Source: PALSA-612 sp963776735 | Lineage (GTDB): Bacteria; Actinomycetota; Thermoleophilia; Gaiellales; Gaiellaceae | Assembly: GCA_963776735.1 (NCBI GenBank) | Contig: CAVZNV010000016.1 | Location: 1 to 64,000 of the forward strand | DNA: 64,000 nt | Reading direction: 5' to 3' | Shown: positions 34,030 through 43,223 of the stretch, in pieces | How the letters are laid out: each line of letters opens with the position of its first letter | How positions within the stretch are numbered: position 1 is the first letter of the stretch | Notes under the pieces: generated by a model | Databases searched by the model: none | Told to the model about the DNA's origin: nothing | The model's input: only the letters and a program-made list of their open reading frames with translations | Made by a program: the position numbers and the translations under genes

Positions 34030-34917
34030 TCAGCCTGGAGGGGATGGCTGGGGCTGCCGGCACCCGTGGTTCCACTGGATGACGGCAAGTTGGTGCCCGA
34101 CCTGTAGGCCGTCTCCGGCGAGTCGGAACCCGCCGAAGAAGGTGCTGGTCTGAAGCTGTATCGCTGCGGCCAGCGGATCGTCTGGCTCGAGCTGGTGGCA
34201 GTGACTGCAGATCAACGCGACTGCGTAGGCTTGCGCTGCCACGTAGTCGGCCAGGTCGACGATCGGCGGCCCGAGTTCGGGTCGCGTCCGAAGGCCCGGG
34301 CGCCATTGCACCGGTGCGAGCAGGCCTTCAGGGCCGTCTCCGAACAGTTCGGGGAACTCGGAGAGTCCTGGCGAGACGGCGCCGATCAGGAGTCCGGGGC
34401 GACGGTGGCGGCGGATGTGATCGATCTCCCAGCCGACCGGGCCGCAGAGCAGAAGCGCGTCGGCGGCCGCTGGATCACTGGTCAGCGTGATGTTCAGTTC
34501 GGGCTCGGCTGCCTCTACACCTTGGCGAGCGAAGGCCGCGAACGGGCCCGGAGCGGTCAGGACGCAGATCGTCGGCTGTGGTCGCATGGCCGAAACGACA
34601 TCTGCAACCGCGACGAGGTATCCGCTTGCCGGCGAGGGCACGGAGACGACGCCGGGAAGGCGCTGCACGTCGTCGGCGGCCGCACCGTGGTTCCAGACCA
34701 CGCCCCCGGCGGCGTCGCGGGCGACCGCGCGGGTGAGGTCACTGCCGTAGGGGCCGAGGACGAAGCTGCACTCGCTGGAAAGCTGCCGATGGATGGCAAC
34801 GGCGACCTCGGCTGAGCTCTCGTCGTCGCGGACGACGAGTTCGGCTGCCTGGTCGCGTGCCCACGCCTCCAGGCCCGCGCGGGCAGCGCAGCCTTGAACC
34901 GCGTAGCGGCCGCTCAA
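34030..34917 (-). CDS. Cytosolic periplasmic-binding-protein-like (LivJ-type) protein
   Basis: The product is 295 aa from TTG 34917. However, the binding-protein fold clearly begins earlier (L-K-V-G-A-P-L-S-L-S-G-R-Y-A-V-Q-G), so translation probably starts near CTG 34959, overlapping the stop of the upstream gene. Features of the type I branched-chain amino-acid/amide binding family: G-P-Y-G-S-D, A-A-A-D-A-L-L-L-C-G and Y-A-V-A-L-I. There is no signal peptide or lipobox, and no ABC permease nearby, so it may be a cytosolic ligand sensor rather than a transport subunit. The start is uncertain. Confidence 0.65.
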   Translation of the reverse strand: MSGRYAVQGCAARAGLEAWARDQAAELVVRDDESSAEVAVAIHRQLSSECSFVLGPYGSDLTRAVARDAAGGVVWNHGAAADDVQRLPGVVSVPSPASGYLVAVADVVSAMRPQPTICVLTAPGPFAAFARQGVEAAEPELNITLTSDPAAADALLLCGPVGWEIDHIRRHRRPGLLIGAVSPGLSEFPELFGDGPEGLLAPVQWRPGLRTRPELGPPIVDLADYVAAQAYAVALICSHCHQLEPDDPLAAAIQLQTSTFFGGFRLAGDGLQVGHQLAVIQWNHGCRQPQPSPPG

Positions 34918-34955
34918 CGACAGCGGCGCGCCAACCTTCAGCTTCGCGCTCGGGC

Positions 34956-35375
34956 TCAGTTCTTGCGGGCGAGCAAGACGACCGGAATCTCGCGTCCGCC
35001 GGACGTTTTCTCGTATTCGGCGAAGTTCGGGAAAAGCTCCTTCTGGCGCGCCCAGATCCGGTCCCGCTCCTCACCCTCAGCCACCCGCGACCGCACCCCC
35101 ACGGTTTCGCTGCCAAGCTCGATCTCCGCGTCCGGATGCGCGCGCAGGTTGTAGAACCAGTCCGGGTTGCTGGGCGCACCGGCCTTCGACGCGAACACCG
35201 CCAACTCGTCGCCGACCTGCTGATACATCAACGGATGCACACGCTCGAGACCCGACTTCGCGCCCGTCGTGTGCAGCAGCAACAACGGCGCCCCCTCGAA
35301 CATGCCACCAACCTTGCCGCCGTTTGCGCGGAACTCCTCGATGATCTTCTGATTCCAGTCGTTCGCCTCAGACAT
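34956..35375 (-). CDS. Deazaflavin (F420)-dependent nitroreductase-family protein
   Basis: The product is 139 aa. It matches the DDN/nitroreductase-like split-beta-barrel family: F-E-G-A-P-L-L-L-L-H-T-T-G-A-K-S-G, P-L-M-Y, N-P-D-W-F-Y-N-L-R-A-H-P and W-A-R-Q-K-E-L-F-P-N-F-A-E-Y. Relatives use reduced F420 to reduce quinones or nitro compounds. F420 is common in actinobacteria. Its stop overlaps the presumed start region of the binding-protein gene, so the two are co-transcribed. Confidence 0.85.
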   Translation of the reverse strand: MSEANDWNQKIIEEFRANGGKVGGMFEGAPLLLLHTTGAKSGLERVHPLMYQQVGDELAVFASKAGAPSNPDWFYNLRAHPDAEIELGSETVGVRSRVAEGEERDRIWARQKELFPNFAEYEKTSGGREIPVVLLARKN

Positions 35376-35461
35376 GCGGCCCCTCTCGCGTCGGTTTGGA
35401 TCAACTCCTAACTCTGCCTACCGCCGACCACCGTGCCGCGCCGACACTCCAGGCTTGCTTC

Positions 35462-36580
35462 TCAACCCATCTCGAGTTCGAGAGGCTGGCCGAGCTTGCC
35501 CATCTCCCACAGATGCCGGACGTGGGAGCGGAAGGCGCTCCCGATGGTCGAGTGCGCCTGGTAGGTCAGGTCGTGCCTCTGGCAAACCTCCTCGACGATC
35601 GGAGCGAGCCGTCGGTAGACGGGATGGGGCAGCTTTGGGAAGAGATGGTGGACGACTTGGAAGTTCAGACCGCCGAGCCACCAGCAGAGCAGTCGGCTGC
35701 GTGGGCTGAAGTCGACCGTGGTCTGCACTTGATAGACCATCCATTCCGTCCGCTCGTCGGCGGCGCTGAGCTGCTCTGGCGTGGCGTACGTGGCCTCGGT
35801 CACGCAATGAGCGAGCTGGAAGACAATCGTCATCACAAGGCTGAGGGTGCCGACCACAACGACGTAGCAGCCCAACACCCCCCACCAGGGGAAGCCCATC
35901 AGGATCGGGACGAGGAACGTCCAGCCAAGGAACAACGCCTTGCCGGCGAAGACGCCGACGCCGGGCCAGCCCCGAGGAAACCGTAACGGGCTTCGTCCAA
36001 TTCGGCCCTGTGAGAAGCCGACGACGTCGGCCATGAGCTGCATTCGAAAGCCCATCAGCAGATAGAGGGGCCAGGCGTACACGACCTGGCCGCGATACCA
36101 GCGGCGCCTGGGTTGGCTGGGGGCCAGCTTGAGCAGCGGCGTCTGTTCGGCGTCCGGGTCGTATCCGGCGAGGTTGGTGTAGGTGTGGTGCGCCACGTTG
36201 TGCTTGGTCTGCCACATGTGGCTGCCGAACCCGAGGAAAACGTCGGAGAAGAACCAGGCAAGCAGGTGGTTCCAGCGCTGACTCGAGAACGTCGCCAGAT
36301 GGTTGGCGTCGTGCTGGACGCAGAATCCGGCCAGGATCGCCCCCAGGATCAGCCCGACGAGAGCCACGCCGACAAGCTCTCTGTCGAGATGAAGAAAGAG
36401 GAGCGAGAGATAGCAGCCCACCATCAGCAGCGCTGCAGTCACCGCCTTCACAGCGAGCTCCCGACGCGCCTGCCGGAGAAGCCCCGGATGCGCAGCAAGG
36501 AACTGATCCACCTCATCCCGTAGATCACTGGTGAATGCCCCGCTGTTTCGAAACTTCATGCTCGCGCTGTTATCACCCAC
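35462..36580 (-). CDS. Membrane fatty-acid desaturase
   Basis: The product is 372 aa from GTG 36580 (GAGGA upstream), or 365 from ATG 36559. All three His boxes of acyl-lipid/acyl-CoA desaturases are present: H-D-A-N-H (about residue 90), H-N-V-A-H-H (about 128) and Q-V-V-H-H (about 311). Four to five hydrophobic helices lie between them. The glutamine-started third box is that of front-end (delta-6-like) desaturases. It needs an electron donor (ferredoxin or cytochrome b5), none of which is encoded beside it. Confidence 0.9.
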   Translation of the reverse strand: MGDNSASMKFRNSGAFTSDLRDEVDQFLAAHPGLLRQARRELAVKAVTAALLMVGCYLSLLFLHLDRELVGVALVGLILGAILAGFCVQHDANHLATFSSQRWNHLLAWFFSDVFLGFGSHMWQTKHNVAHHTYTNLAGYDPDAEQTPLLKLAPSQPRRRWYRGQVVYAWPLYLLMGFRMQLMADVVGFSQGRIGRSPLRFPRGWPGVGVFAGKALFLGWTFLVPILMGFPWWGVLGCYVVVVGTLSLVMTIVFQLAHCVTEATYATPEQLSAADERTEWMVYQVQTTVDFSPRSRLLCWWLGGLNFQVVHHLFPKLPHPVYRRLAPIVEEVCQRHDLTYQAHSTIGSAFRSHVRHLWEMGKLGQPLELEMG

Positions 36581-36911
36581 CGCGTCCTCGACTTGTCATC
36601 GGCGGGCGAGGCGGCACCGCTTTCCCTCTCAGGCGAGGTGCTAGTTGACGCCTTGCCTGGTCGATGCCGTGGACGAGAAATGCCCTGGCAAGGGTGAGGA
36701 CGCCTTTGAACATCTAGACCGCTCTCCTCAAGTCGTCGGCTCCCGACGGAAGACCCTTAGTCGGCTAAAGCATCCAACCCGGCGGCTGAGGGTGGCCCTT
36801 CTGCGGACCCTGTTTCTGAGGTTCCGCGACACTTCTGCGACCCGGTCGGTTTACGGGCCGCAGAGGAAGGCTAGCGGAAGCGGCGTCAGGGCAAGCAACG
36901 GAGCACTATCG
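36581..36911. other. Intergenic region between desaturase and typA
   Basis: No open frame here looks like a gene and no tRNA or repeat was recognised. Since typA ends at 36912 and the desaturase starts at 36580 on the same strand, the region should hold the desaturase promoter and the typA terminator, but no clear hairpin with T-run is visible. Confidence 0.4.
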
Positions 36912-38756
36912 CTAGACGGCCGTCAGCTGGCGCGCGGCGCGGCTCGCAGCCGTCTGCCGTCTCTGAGCCGAGAGCTCGACTTTGCGGAGACGCACGGTGA
37001 GCGGCGTGACCTCGACGCATTCGTCCCCGCCGATCAGCTCGAGGGCCTGGTCGAGCGAAAGGGTCCGCGGCGGGATCAGTCGCACGAGCTCGTCGGAGGT
37101 CGACGAGCGCATGTTGGTCAGCTTCTTCTCCTTCGTGGCGTTGACGTCGAGATCCTCCGAGCGGGCGTTCTCGCCCACGACCATCCCCTCGTAGACGTCC
37201 GTGCCCGGGCCGACGAACAGCGACCCGCGCTCCTGCAGGTTCAGCAGCGCGAACGACGTCGTCTTGCCGCCCCGGTCGGCGACGAGGCTGCCCGTCGGTC
37301 GGTCGCGGAACTCACCGTGCCAGGGCTCGAAGCGTTCGAACACGTGGTGGAGGATCCCCGTGCCGCGCGTCTCGGTGAGGAACTCCGTGCGGAAGCCGAT
37401 CAGGCCGCGCGCGGGGACGATGACGTCGAGCCGCACCCAGCCGGTGCCGTGGTTGACAAGCGCCTCGGTACGACCCTTGCGCAGGGCGAACAGCTGTGTG
37501 ACGACACCGAGGTACTCCTCCGGCACGTCGACGGAGACACGCTCGACCGGCTCGTGAACCTTCCCGTCGATTTCGCGCGTCAGGACCTCGGGCTTCCCGA
37601 CCGTCAGCTCGAAGCCCTCACGGCGCATCTGCTCGATCAGCACCTCGAGCTGCAGCTCGCCCCTCCCCTGGACCTCCCATGTGTCCGGCCTGGCCGTGGG
37701 GAGAACGCGGAGCGAGACGTTGCCGACGAGCTCACCGGTGAGCCGGCTCTCGATCAGCCGTGCCGTCACTTTCTTCCCTTCGCGGCCGGCGAGCGGCGAC
37801 GTGTTGATTCCGATCGTCATCGAGAGCGAGGGCTCGTCGACCGAGATCACGGGTAGCGGCCGGGGGTCGACGGGATCGGCGAGCGTCTCGCCGATCATCA
37901 CCTCCGGAATGCCGGCGACGGCAATCAGCTCGCCGGGGCCGGCCTCGTCCACTTCGATGCGGTCGAGGGCCTCGCTCACGTACAGCTCCGTGACCTTGAC
38001 TCGCTCGACGATGCCGTCGGCCCGGCACCACGCGACCTGCTGCGCCCTCCGGATCGTTCCCTGCACGACGCGGCAGAGCGCCAGCCGGCCGACGTAGGGC
38101 GAGGCGTCGAGGTTGGTGACGAGCGCCTGCAGCGGGTGACCTTCTTCGTACTCAGGAGGCGGAATGTGCTCGACGATCACGTCGAGAAGCGGCTCCAGGT
38201 TCGGGCCGAGGTTGCCGGGGTCGGGGTCGAGCGAGGCGCGGCCGGCGCGGGCGTTGCAATAGACGATCGGAAACTCGATCTGGCTCTCGTCCGCGTCGAG
38301 ATCGAGGAAGAGCGCGTACACCTCGTCCAGGACCTCGGCGATCCGAGCGTCCGGGCGGTCGACCTTGTTCACGACCAGCACGACGGGAAGCTTCGCCTCG
38401 AGCGCCTTGCGCAACACGAAGCGGGTCTGCGGCAGCGGCCCCTCGCTTGCGTCGACGAGGAGCAGCACCCCGTCGGCCATCGTCAGGCCCCGTTCGACCT
38501 CGCCGCCGAAGTCCGCGTGGCCCGGCGTGTCGACGATGTTGATCTTCGCGCCGCCGTAGCGGACGGCCGTCGTCTTGGCCAGGATCGTGATTCCCTTCTC
38601 ACGCTCGAGGTCGCCCGTGTCGAGGACGCGCTCGGCGACGTCCTGATTGGCGCGGAACGCCCCGGACTGCCAGAGCAACGCGTCGACGAGGGTCGTCTTC
38701 CCGTGATCGACGTGGGCGACGATCGCGACGTTGCGGATGTCCGAGCGAGTCGCCAC
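36912..38756 (-). CDS. typA: Ribosome-associated GTPase TypA/BipA
   Basis: The product is about 614 aa from GTG 38756, the standard length. G-domain motifs are G-H-V-D-H-G-K-T-like A-H-V-D-H-G-K-T (residues about 15-22), D-T-P-G-H-A-D-F-G and N-K-V-D-R-P-D-A. Elongation-factor domains follow, with G-R-G-E-L-Q-L-E-V, V-P-A-R-G-L-I-G-F-R and a BipA-specific C-terminal region (N-A-R-S-E-D-L-D-V-N, K-K-L-T-N-M-R). It binds 70S ribosomes and helps ribosome assembly and stress adaptation. The divergent BTAD regulator starts 167 bases away. Confidence 0.95.
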   Translation of the reverse strand: MATRSDIRNVAIVAHVDHGKTTLVDALLWQSGAFRANQDVAERVLDTGDLEREKGITILAKTTAVRYGGAKINIVDTPGHADFGGEVERGLTMADGVLLLVDASEGPLPQTRFVLRKALEAKLPVVLVVNKVDRPDARIAEVLDEVYALFLDLDADESQIEFPIVYCNARAGRASLDPDPGNLGPNLEPLLDVIVEHIPPPEYEEGHPLQALVTNLDASPYVGRLALCRVVQGTIRRAQQVAWCRADGIVERVKVTELYVSEALDRIEVDEAGPGELIAVAGIPEVMIGETLADPVDPRPLPVISVDEPSLSMTIGINTSPLAGREGKKVTARLIESRLTGELVGNVSLRVLPTARPDTWEVQGRGELQLEVLIEQMRREGFELTVGKPEVLTREIDGKVHEPVERVSVDVPEEYLGVVTQLFALRKGRTEALVNHGTGWVRLDVIVPARGLIGFRTEFLTETRGTGILHHVFERFEPWHGEFRDRPTGSLVADRGGKTTSFALLNLQERGSLFVGPGTDVYEGMVVGENARSEDLDVNATKEKKLTNMRSSTSDELVRLIPPRTLSLDQALELIGGDECVEVTPLTVRLRKVELSAQRRQTAASRAARQLTAV

Positions 38757-38923
38757 CCGTTCGAGGGTACCGGCGGTGGCCGGGCTGGTTGCGATCCGGG
38801 GACACCGCTTGACTCCCGGGCGCACCCATGTAATAGATGCCTCTAGGCAACGAGGGAGAGAGCTGCCTTGTGTTGGGCACCATCGTTGCTGCGGCCCGGG
38901 CACCCGCCGCACAGGCGGGCTCT

Positions 38924-39622
38924 ATGAGCACGCCAGAGGTTGGCCTTCTTCGCGGCTTCGAGGTACGTCTCCGGGGCGGCGTGGTCGACCTGCCGCTTTC
39001 GGCGCAGCGACTCGTTGCCTTCCTGGCCCTCCAGGATCGGCCGCTTCAGCGCCTGTACGTGGCAGGGACGCTCTGGATCGAGTCGACCGAGGAGCACGCA
39101 AACGCCAGCCTGCGGACGACCCTGTGGCGTCTCGGCCGGCAGGGTTGCGCGCTCGTCGAGGCGACCGGCAACCGACTCGGACTGGCACCGGAAGTCACCG
39201 TCGACCTCCACGCGGTGCGGGCGCAGGCCAACCGGGTCCTCCGGCACGAGTCGGCGACCTCGGACGATGTCGACGGGCTCTCGTTCGCCGGCGAGCTCCT
39301 GCCCGACTGGTACGACGACTGGGTCCTGCTCGAACGAGAGCGCTTCCGGCAGCTGCGACTTCACGCGCTCGACGCGCTCTGCGAGGAGTTGACTGCCGCC
39401 GGCCGCTACGTCGCCGCGATCGAAGCCGGGGAGGCGTCGGTCGCCGCCGAGCCGCTCCGCGAGAGCGCACATCGCATGCTGATCTCCGCCCATCTCGCGG
39501 AAGGGAACCCGAGCGAGGCGATCAGGCAGTACCGGCTCTACCGACAGCTGCTGCACGCCGAGCTCGGACTCGAGCCATCGCGCTCGATGGAGGAGCTGGT
39601 CGCGCTGTTGCCGGTTCGGTGA
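38924..39622 (+). CDS. BTAD (SARP-like) transcriptional activator
   Basis: The product is about 232 aa from ATG 38924 (an upstream in-frame ATG at 38837 adds 29 poorly conserved residues). The N-terminal OmpR-like winged-helix (about 1-90) has L-R-G-F-E-V-R-L-R-G and L-S-A-Q-R-L-V-A-F-L-A-L. The C-terminal BTAD domain has L-L-P-D-W-Y-D-D-W-V-L-L-E-R-E-R-F and A-I-R-Q-Y-R-L-Y. Such proteins switch on gene clusters in actinobacteria. It is the first gene on the plus strand before the injection-system locus, so it is the obvious candidate regulator of it. Confidence 0.85.
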   Translation: MSTPEVGLLRGFEVRLRGGVVDLPLSAQRLVAFLALQDRPLQRLYVAGTLWIESTEEHANASLRTTLWRLGRQGCALVEATGNRLGLAPEVTVDLHAVRAQANRVLRHESATSDDVDGLSFAGELLPDWYDDWVLLERERFRQLRLHALDALCEELTAAGRYVAAIEAGEASVAAEPLRESAHRMLISAHLAEGNPSEAIRQYRLYRQLLHAELGLEPSRSMEELVALLPVR

Positions 39623-39660
39623 CGCAGCGGTGACGCAGAACCGGCAAGCTACGAGGAACG

Positions 39661-39861
39661 ATGGCGGCGGCTGTTCCAAGTCGGGCGGGCGTCATGATCG
39701 TGCGGCTCTGGACCGAGGCGGGCGATGAGCCGAGCCTTCGCGCACGCCTGACCGAGTCCAGCGACCTCGCGGCATCCGACCAGACGACCCATGCGGCGTC
39801 GACCGTCGACGAGATCGTCGAGCTCGTGCGCGTCTGGGCTCAGCAGTTCGTCGAGCGGTGA
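39661..39861 (+). CDS. Small protein beside the BTAD regulator
   Basis: The product is 66 aa. GAGGA sits five bases before ATG 39661; an internal ATG at 39694 is also possible. It ends E-I-V-E-L-V-R-V-W-A-Q-Q-F-V, an amphipathic helix, and starts with a short beta-like stretch M-I-V-R-L-W. It is acidic and cytosolic, with no recognised domain. Similar short proteins next to SARP/BTAD regulators may modulate them, but this is not shown by the sequence. Confidence 0.55.
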   Translation: MAAAVPSRAGVMIVRLWTEAGDEPSLRARLTESSDLAASDQTTHAASTVDEIVELVRVWAQQFVER

Positions 39862-39908
39862 CACCGGCGTGACGGGGTCGTGACGATGCCGCTTCACGAT
39901 TGGGCGCA

Positions 39909-40508
39909 GTGGCGAGCTTCACCGCGATCTCGGCGACGGGCAAGACTCTTGAACGCCTGCTGAACGCCTGCTTCGCGGTCGACAAGCCGCACCCCACGAA
40001 GACCGTCAAGGCCGCGCTCGTGCGAACTGACGACTTCGACAAGACCAACGCGCTGAGCGTGGTCTCCACGAAGGCGCCGCTTCTGTCCATCTTTCTCTAT
40101 CGGGTCGAGGTGGACGCCGTGACGCGGCCCGGATGGTCGGCAGTCGGGTCTATAGACGGCCGCGCTCACCTCCCGCTCGACCTGCACTACCTGCTGACAG
40201 CCTGGGCCGAGGCACCCGAGTTCGAGCAGGAGATCCTCGGCAGCGCGATGACCTGCCTCGACACGGCGCCGATTCTCTCCGGTCCGCTGCTGCATCCGTC
40301 GACGTCGTGGGAGCCGAACGAGGCCGTGCAGGTCGGACTGGAGGACCTCGCGACGGAGAACCTGATGCGGATCTTCGACTCGCTCGAGGCGAGCTACCGC
40401 GCGAGCCTCCCGTACCGGGCCCGGGTCGTCCGGCTGGACGGCACGGTCGCGACGCCGTCGCCGACCGTGACCGACTTCGTCCTCGGCTACCTCCCCGACG
40501 ATCCGTGA
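39909..40508 (+). CDS. CIS tube-terminator-like protein (DUF4255, Pvc16-like)
   Basis: The product is about 199 aa from GTG 39909 (TTG 39900 alternative). Features of the DUF4255/Pvc16 family are an N-terminal helical segment (A-T-G-K-T-L-E-R-L-L-N), then L-S-I-F-L-Y-R-V-E, L-P-L-D-L-H-Y-L-L-T-A-W and L-G-S-A-M. In the Photorhabdus virulence cassette and anti-feeding prophage this protein caps the tube and sheath at the end away from the baseplate. It opens the injection-system gene run. The next gene overlaps it as GTGA. Confidence 0.85.
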   Translation: MASFTAISATGKTLERLLNACFAVDKPHPTKTVKAALVRTDDFDKTNALSVVSTKAPLLSIFLYRVEVDAVTRPGWSAVGSIDGRAHLPLDLHYLLTAWAEAPEFEQEILGSAMTCLDTAPILSGPLLHPSTSWEPNEAVQVGLEDLATENLMRIFDSLEASYRASLPYRARVVRLDGTVATPSPTVTDFVLGYLPDDP

Positions 40509-41311
40509 ACACCGTCCTCGACCCCGAGTACCTCGAGCGCGTCACCCGGCTCGCGCTCGGGCTGGAGACGATCGACGTCTGCCGCGGCAGCCGCATCTCC
40601 GATCCGATCCGGGTCGAGGTCGAGTCGCCGCTCGGAATCGGCTCGATACCGCGCCACAACTCGTGCCTGCACGCGCTCGTGTACTCGCCGGAGTTCCGCT
40701 CGCCGGTGACCGTGCGCCTGCTCAGCCCCGACCGGCACTTCGTCCCGCGACGACTGGAGATCCCGGTCGGCAGCGAAGCGGACGCGATCGGCGGCCTGCT
40801 GCCGGCTCCGCGGAGGACGTGGCGCCCGGCGCTCTTCCCGGGCGCTGCGTACGACATCAGCGCCTCGGCCACCGGTGTCCGTGGCCGGGTCGTCTGGCAG
40901 GACACGCTCGAGCCGGTTCGCTTCGCCCGTGTCGTTGCCTTCTACGGCGCACAGCAGATCGGCCGGGCACACGGAGACGACCGCGGCGAATTCCTGCTCG
41001 TCCTCGGAGTCGACACCGTGGACGGCGACGACCTGCCCCTGGCGGCTCCACCGGTGATGCCGCCGGCCCTCGACCTGATGCTGACGATCGTCGCGCCGAA
41101 CAACCGGCCGGTGCCCGATCCGGAGGACGAGCTGTGGGCCCTGCCGCTAGAGATCGCCGCGGGCCCGGGACTCCCGGACCCGGTCTCGCTCGGCGAGCAA
41201 CTGCCGGACACGTACCGAAACCCAGGCCGCGTGCTGGTGCGCGGCGTCAGCGTCCCGCTCGGGCGGATTACCAGCGTCGCCTCGACGCCGTTCGAGATCC
41301 CGTACCCGTAG
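40505..41311 (+). CDS. CIS-locus protein with carboxypeptidase-regulatory-like fold, unknown role
   Basis: The product is 268 aa. The C-terminal half has a beta-sandwich pattern (V-R-G-R-V-V-W-Q-D-T-x-E-P-V-R-F-A-R-V, D-D-R-G-E-F-L-L-V-L), which resembles carboxypeptidase-regulatory/CarboxypepD_reg modules. The N-terminal part (residues 1-100) is beta-rich and lacks a known signature. No signal peptide or membrane helix is present. It sits between the tube terminator and the first sheath, and overlaps the terminator gene. It may decorate the particle or assist sheath assembly; this is inference from position. Confidence 0.6.
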   Translation: MNTVLDPEYLERVTRLALGLETIDVCRGSRISDPIRVEVESPLGIGSIPRHNSCLHALVYSPEFRSPVTVRLLSPDRHFVPRRLEIPVGSEADAIGGLLPAPRRTWRPALFPGAAYDISASATGVRGRVVWQDTLEPVRFARVVAFYGAQQIGRAHGDDRGEFLLVLGVDTVDGDDLPLAAPPVMPPALDLMLTIVAPNNRPVPDPEDELWALPLEIAAGPGLPDPVSLGEQLPDTYRNPGRVLVRGVSVPLGRITSVASTPFEIPYP

Positions 41312-41326
41312 CGCAAGGAGCAGACC

Positions 41327-43210
41327 ATGCCCGAGTACCTCTCCCCCGGGGTCTACGTCGAGGAAGTGAGCTTCCGATCGAAGTCGATCGAGGGGGTTCC
41401 CACCAGCACGACCGGCTTCGCCGGGCTGACGCGCACCGGACCCGTCCAGTACGGGACGCCGGACATACGGCCGTCGACGACCGAACCGCGGCTGGTCACC
41501 AGCTTCACCGAGTTCGAGCGCGTCTACGGAGGGCTCGAGTCGCTCGAGCTCGATCACGGAAACAACGAGCGCCTTCCGTACCTCGCGCACGCTGCCCGCG
41601 CGTTCTTCCTGAACGGCGGCCAGCGCCTGTACGTCTCGCGCGTCTTCGCACCCACCGGGCCGCAGAACGCGCCCGACTGGGGCGTGGCGACGAGGACGAT
41701 CGCCGTCGGCGGCGGCACGGCAACCTGGACGGCCCGCTGGCCGGGCGCGTTCGGCAACGTCTTCGTCCAGACGCTCATCGTCCGGACGAAGAACATCGCG
41801 TTCGTCGATCCCGCCAACACCGGCTGGGGTCCCCAGGCGAAGGGCGCGAAGCAGGGCGCGGTTGTCGAGGTCATCTCGCCACCACCCGCGGACCCCTCGA
41901 CACTGCCGAAGCTCAACGAGGTACCGACCCCGGGGAATCTCTGGATCGTCGAGGTGCTCCCGAACGGCCAGCAGCAGTTCCGGCAGGGAGGCGGACTGGC
42001 CGGAACCCTTCCGGCGGGCGCAGTGATCCAGCTGATCCAGCTGCAGGTCCAGGTCACCGTCGACAACGAACGCCTCGACGTCTACACGGAGCTGGCGACG
42101 TCGCCTGACCAGAAGCGCTACATCGGCAAGATCCTGCAGAAGAACCACCCGGAGGACGAGGATGCGGTGGTCTGGCTGGACTGCGACACCGTCGCCGCTA
42201 CGCCGACCGGACCGATCGACCTCGTCGTCGCTCTGCGAAACGACACGAACGGTCGGCTGACCAACGGCAACGACGGGACGATGCCTGCCGCGAGCGACCT
42301 CGAAGGGGAGCCGGCGGATCTGGACCACGCCGAGATCAAGGCAACCGGACTCGAGGCACTCCAGGAGATCGACGACATCGCGATCATCGCGCTTCCGGAC
42401 GGCTCCACCTACGACGACAACGTGGACGAGTGCTTCGCGGCCATGGACGCCCTGCGATCGATGGCGGACCGGCAAGGGTCCTATCGCATCGCCGTGCTCG
42501 ACGGGCCGCAGAACTCGTCGATGACCGACATCCGCAACTTCCGCGGGCAGTTCGACTCGACGTACGCGGCGCTCTACCACCCGTGGGTGGAGATCTTCGA
42601 CCCGCTGGAGCGGCCGGCCCAGGGCGCCCCACCCAGGCGGCTCCTGCTGCCTCCGTCGGGATTCGTCACGGGCATCTACGCGCGCTCGGACATCAACCGG
42701 GGCGTCTGGAAGGCACCGGCGAACGAGATCGTCACGGGTCTGACGAAGTTCGAGGCCAACATCAACAAGGGCCGGCAGGACGTCCTCAACCCCGAAGGGA
42801 TCAACGCGCTCCGCTTCTTCGAGGGGCGCGGCAACCGGGTCTGGGGCGCTCGCACGGTGAGCTCTGACCCGGAGTGGAAGTACGTCAACGTCCGGCGGCT
42901 CTTCATCTTCCTCGAGCACTCGATCGACAAGAGCACGCAGTGGGCGGTCTTCGAGCCGAACAACGAGCGGCTCTGGGCCAACATCCGCCACACGGTCGAG
43001 GACTTCCTCCTCGTCCAGTGGCGAGACGGCGCGCTGATGGGCACGAAGCCCGAGGAGGCGTACTTCGTCCGGTGCGACCGGACGACCATGACCCAGAACG
43101 ACCTGGACAACGGGCGCATGATCTGCCTGGTCGGCGTCTCGCCCGTGAAACCGGCGGAGTTCGTGATCTTCCGCATCGGCCAGTGGACGGCCGACGCGAG
43201 CCTGAGCTAG
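41327..43210 (+). CDS. Contractile sheath protein 1
   Basis: The product is 627 aa; AAGGAG precedes ATG 41327. N-terminal P-E-Y-L-S-P-G-V-Y-V-E-E-V is the hallmark of phage/CIS tail sheaths. C-terminal conserved core: G-I-Y-A-R-S-D-x-N-R-G-V-W-K-A-P-A-N-E, L-N-P-E-G-I-N-A-L-R, V-N-V-R-R-L-F-I-F-L-E-H-S-I, W-A-V-F-E-P-N and a final strand V-K-P-A-E-F-V-I-F-R-I. The sheath polymer contracts to drive the inner tube forward. It is longer than the minimal sheath by a central insertion (about residues 150-330), probably surface-exposed domains. Confidence 0.95.
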   Translation: MPEYLSPGVYVEEVSFRSKSIEGVPTSTTGFAGLTRTGPVQYGTPDIRPSTTEPRLVTSFTEFERVYGGLESLELDHGNNERLPYLAHAARAFFLNGGQRLYVSRVFAPTGPQNAPDWGVATRTIAVGGGTATWTARWPGAFGNVFVQTLIVRTKNIAFVDPANTGWGPQAKGAKQGAVVEVISPPPADPSTLPKLNEVPTPGNLWIVEVLPNGQQQFRQGGGLAGTLPAGAVIQLIQLQVQVTVDNERLDVYTELATSPDQKRYIGKILQKNHPEDEDAVVWLDCDTVAATPTGPIDLVVALRNDTNGRLTNGNDGTMPAASDLEGEPADLDHAEIKATGLEALQEIDDIAIIALPDGSTYDDNVDECFAAMDALRSMADRQGSYRIAVLDGPQNSSMTDIRNFRGQFDSTYAALYHPWVEIFDPLERPAQGAPPRRLLLPPSGFVTGIYARSDINRGVWKAPANEIVTGLTKFEANINKGRQDVLNPEGINALRFFEGRGNRVWGARTVSSDPEWKYVNVRRLFIFLEHSIDKSTQWAVFEPNNERLWANIRHTVEDFLLVQWRDGALMGTKPEEAYFVRCDRTTMTQNDLDNGRMICLVGVSPVKPAEFVIFRIGQWTADASLS

Positions 43211-43223
43211 GGCTGGAGGGCCG

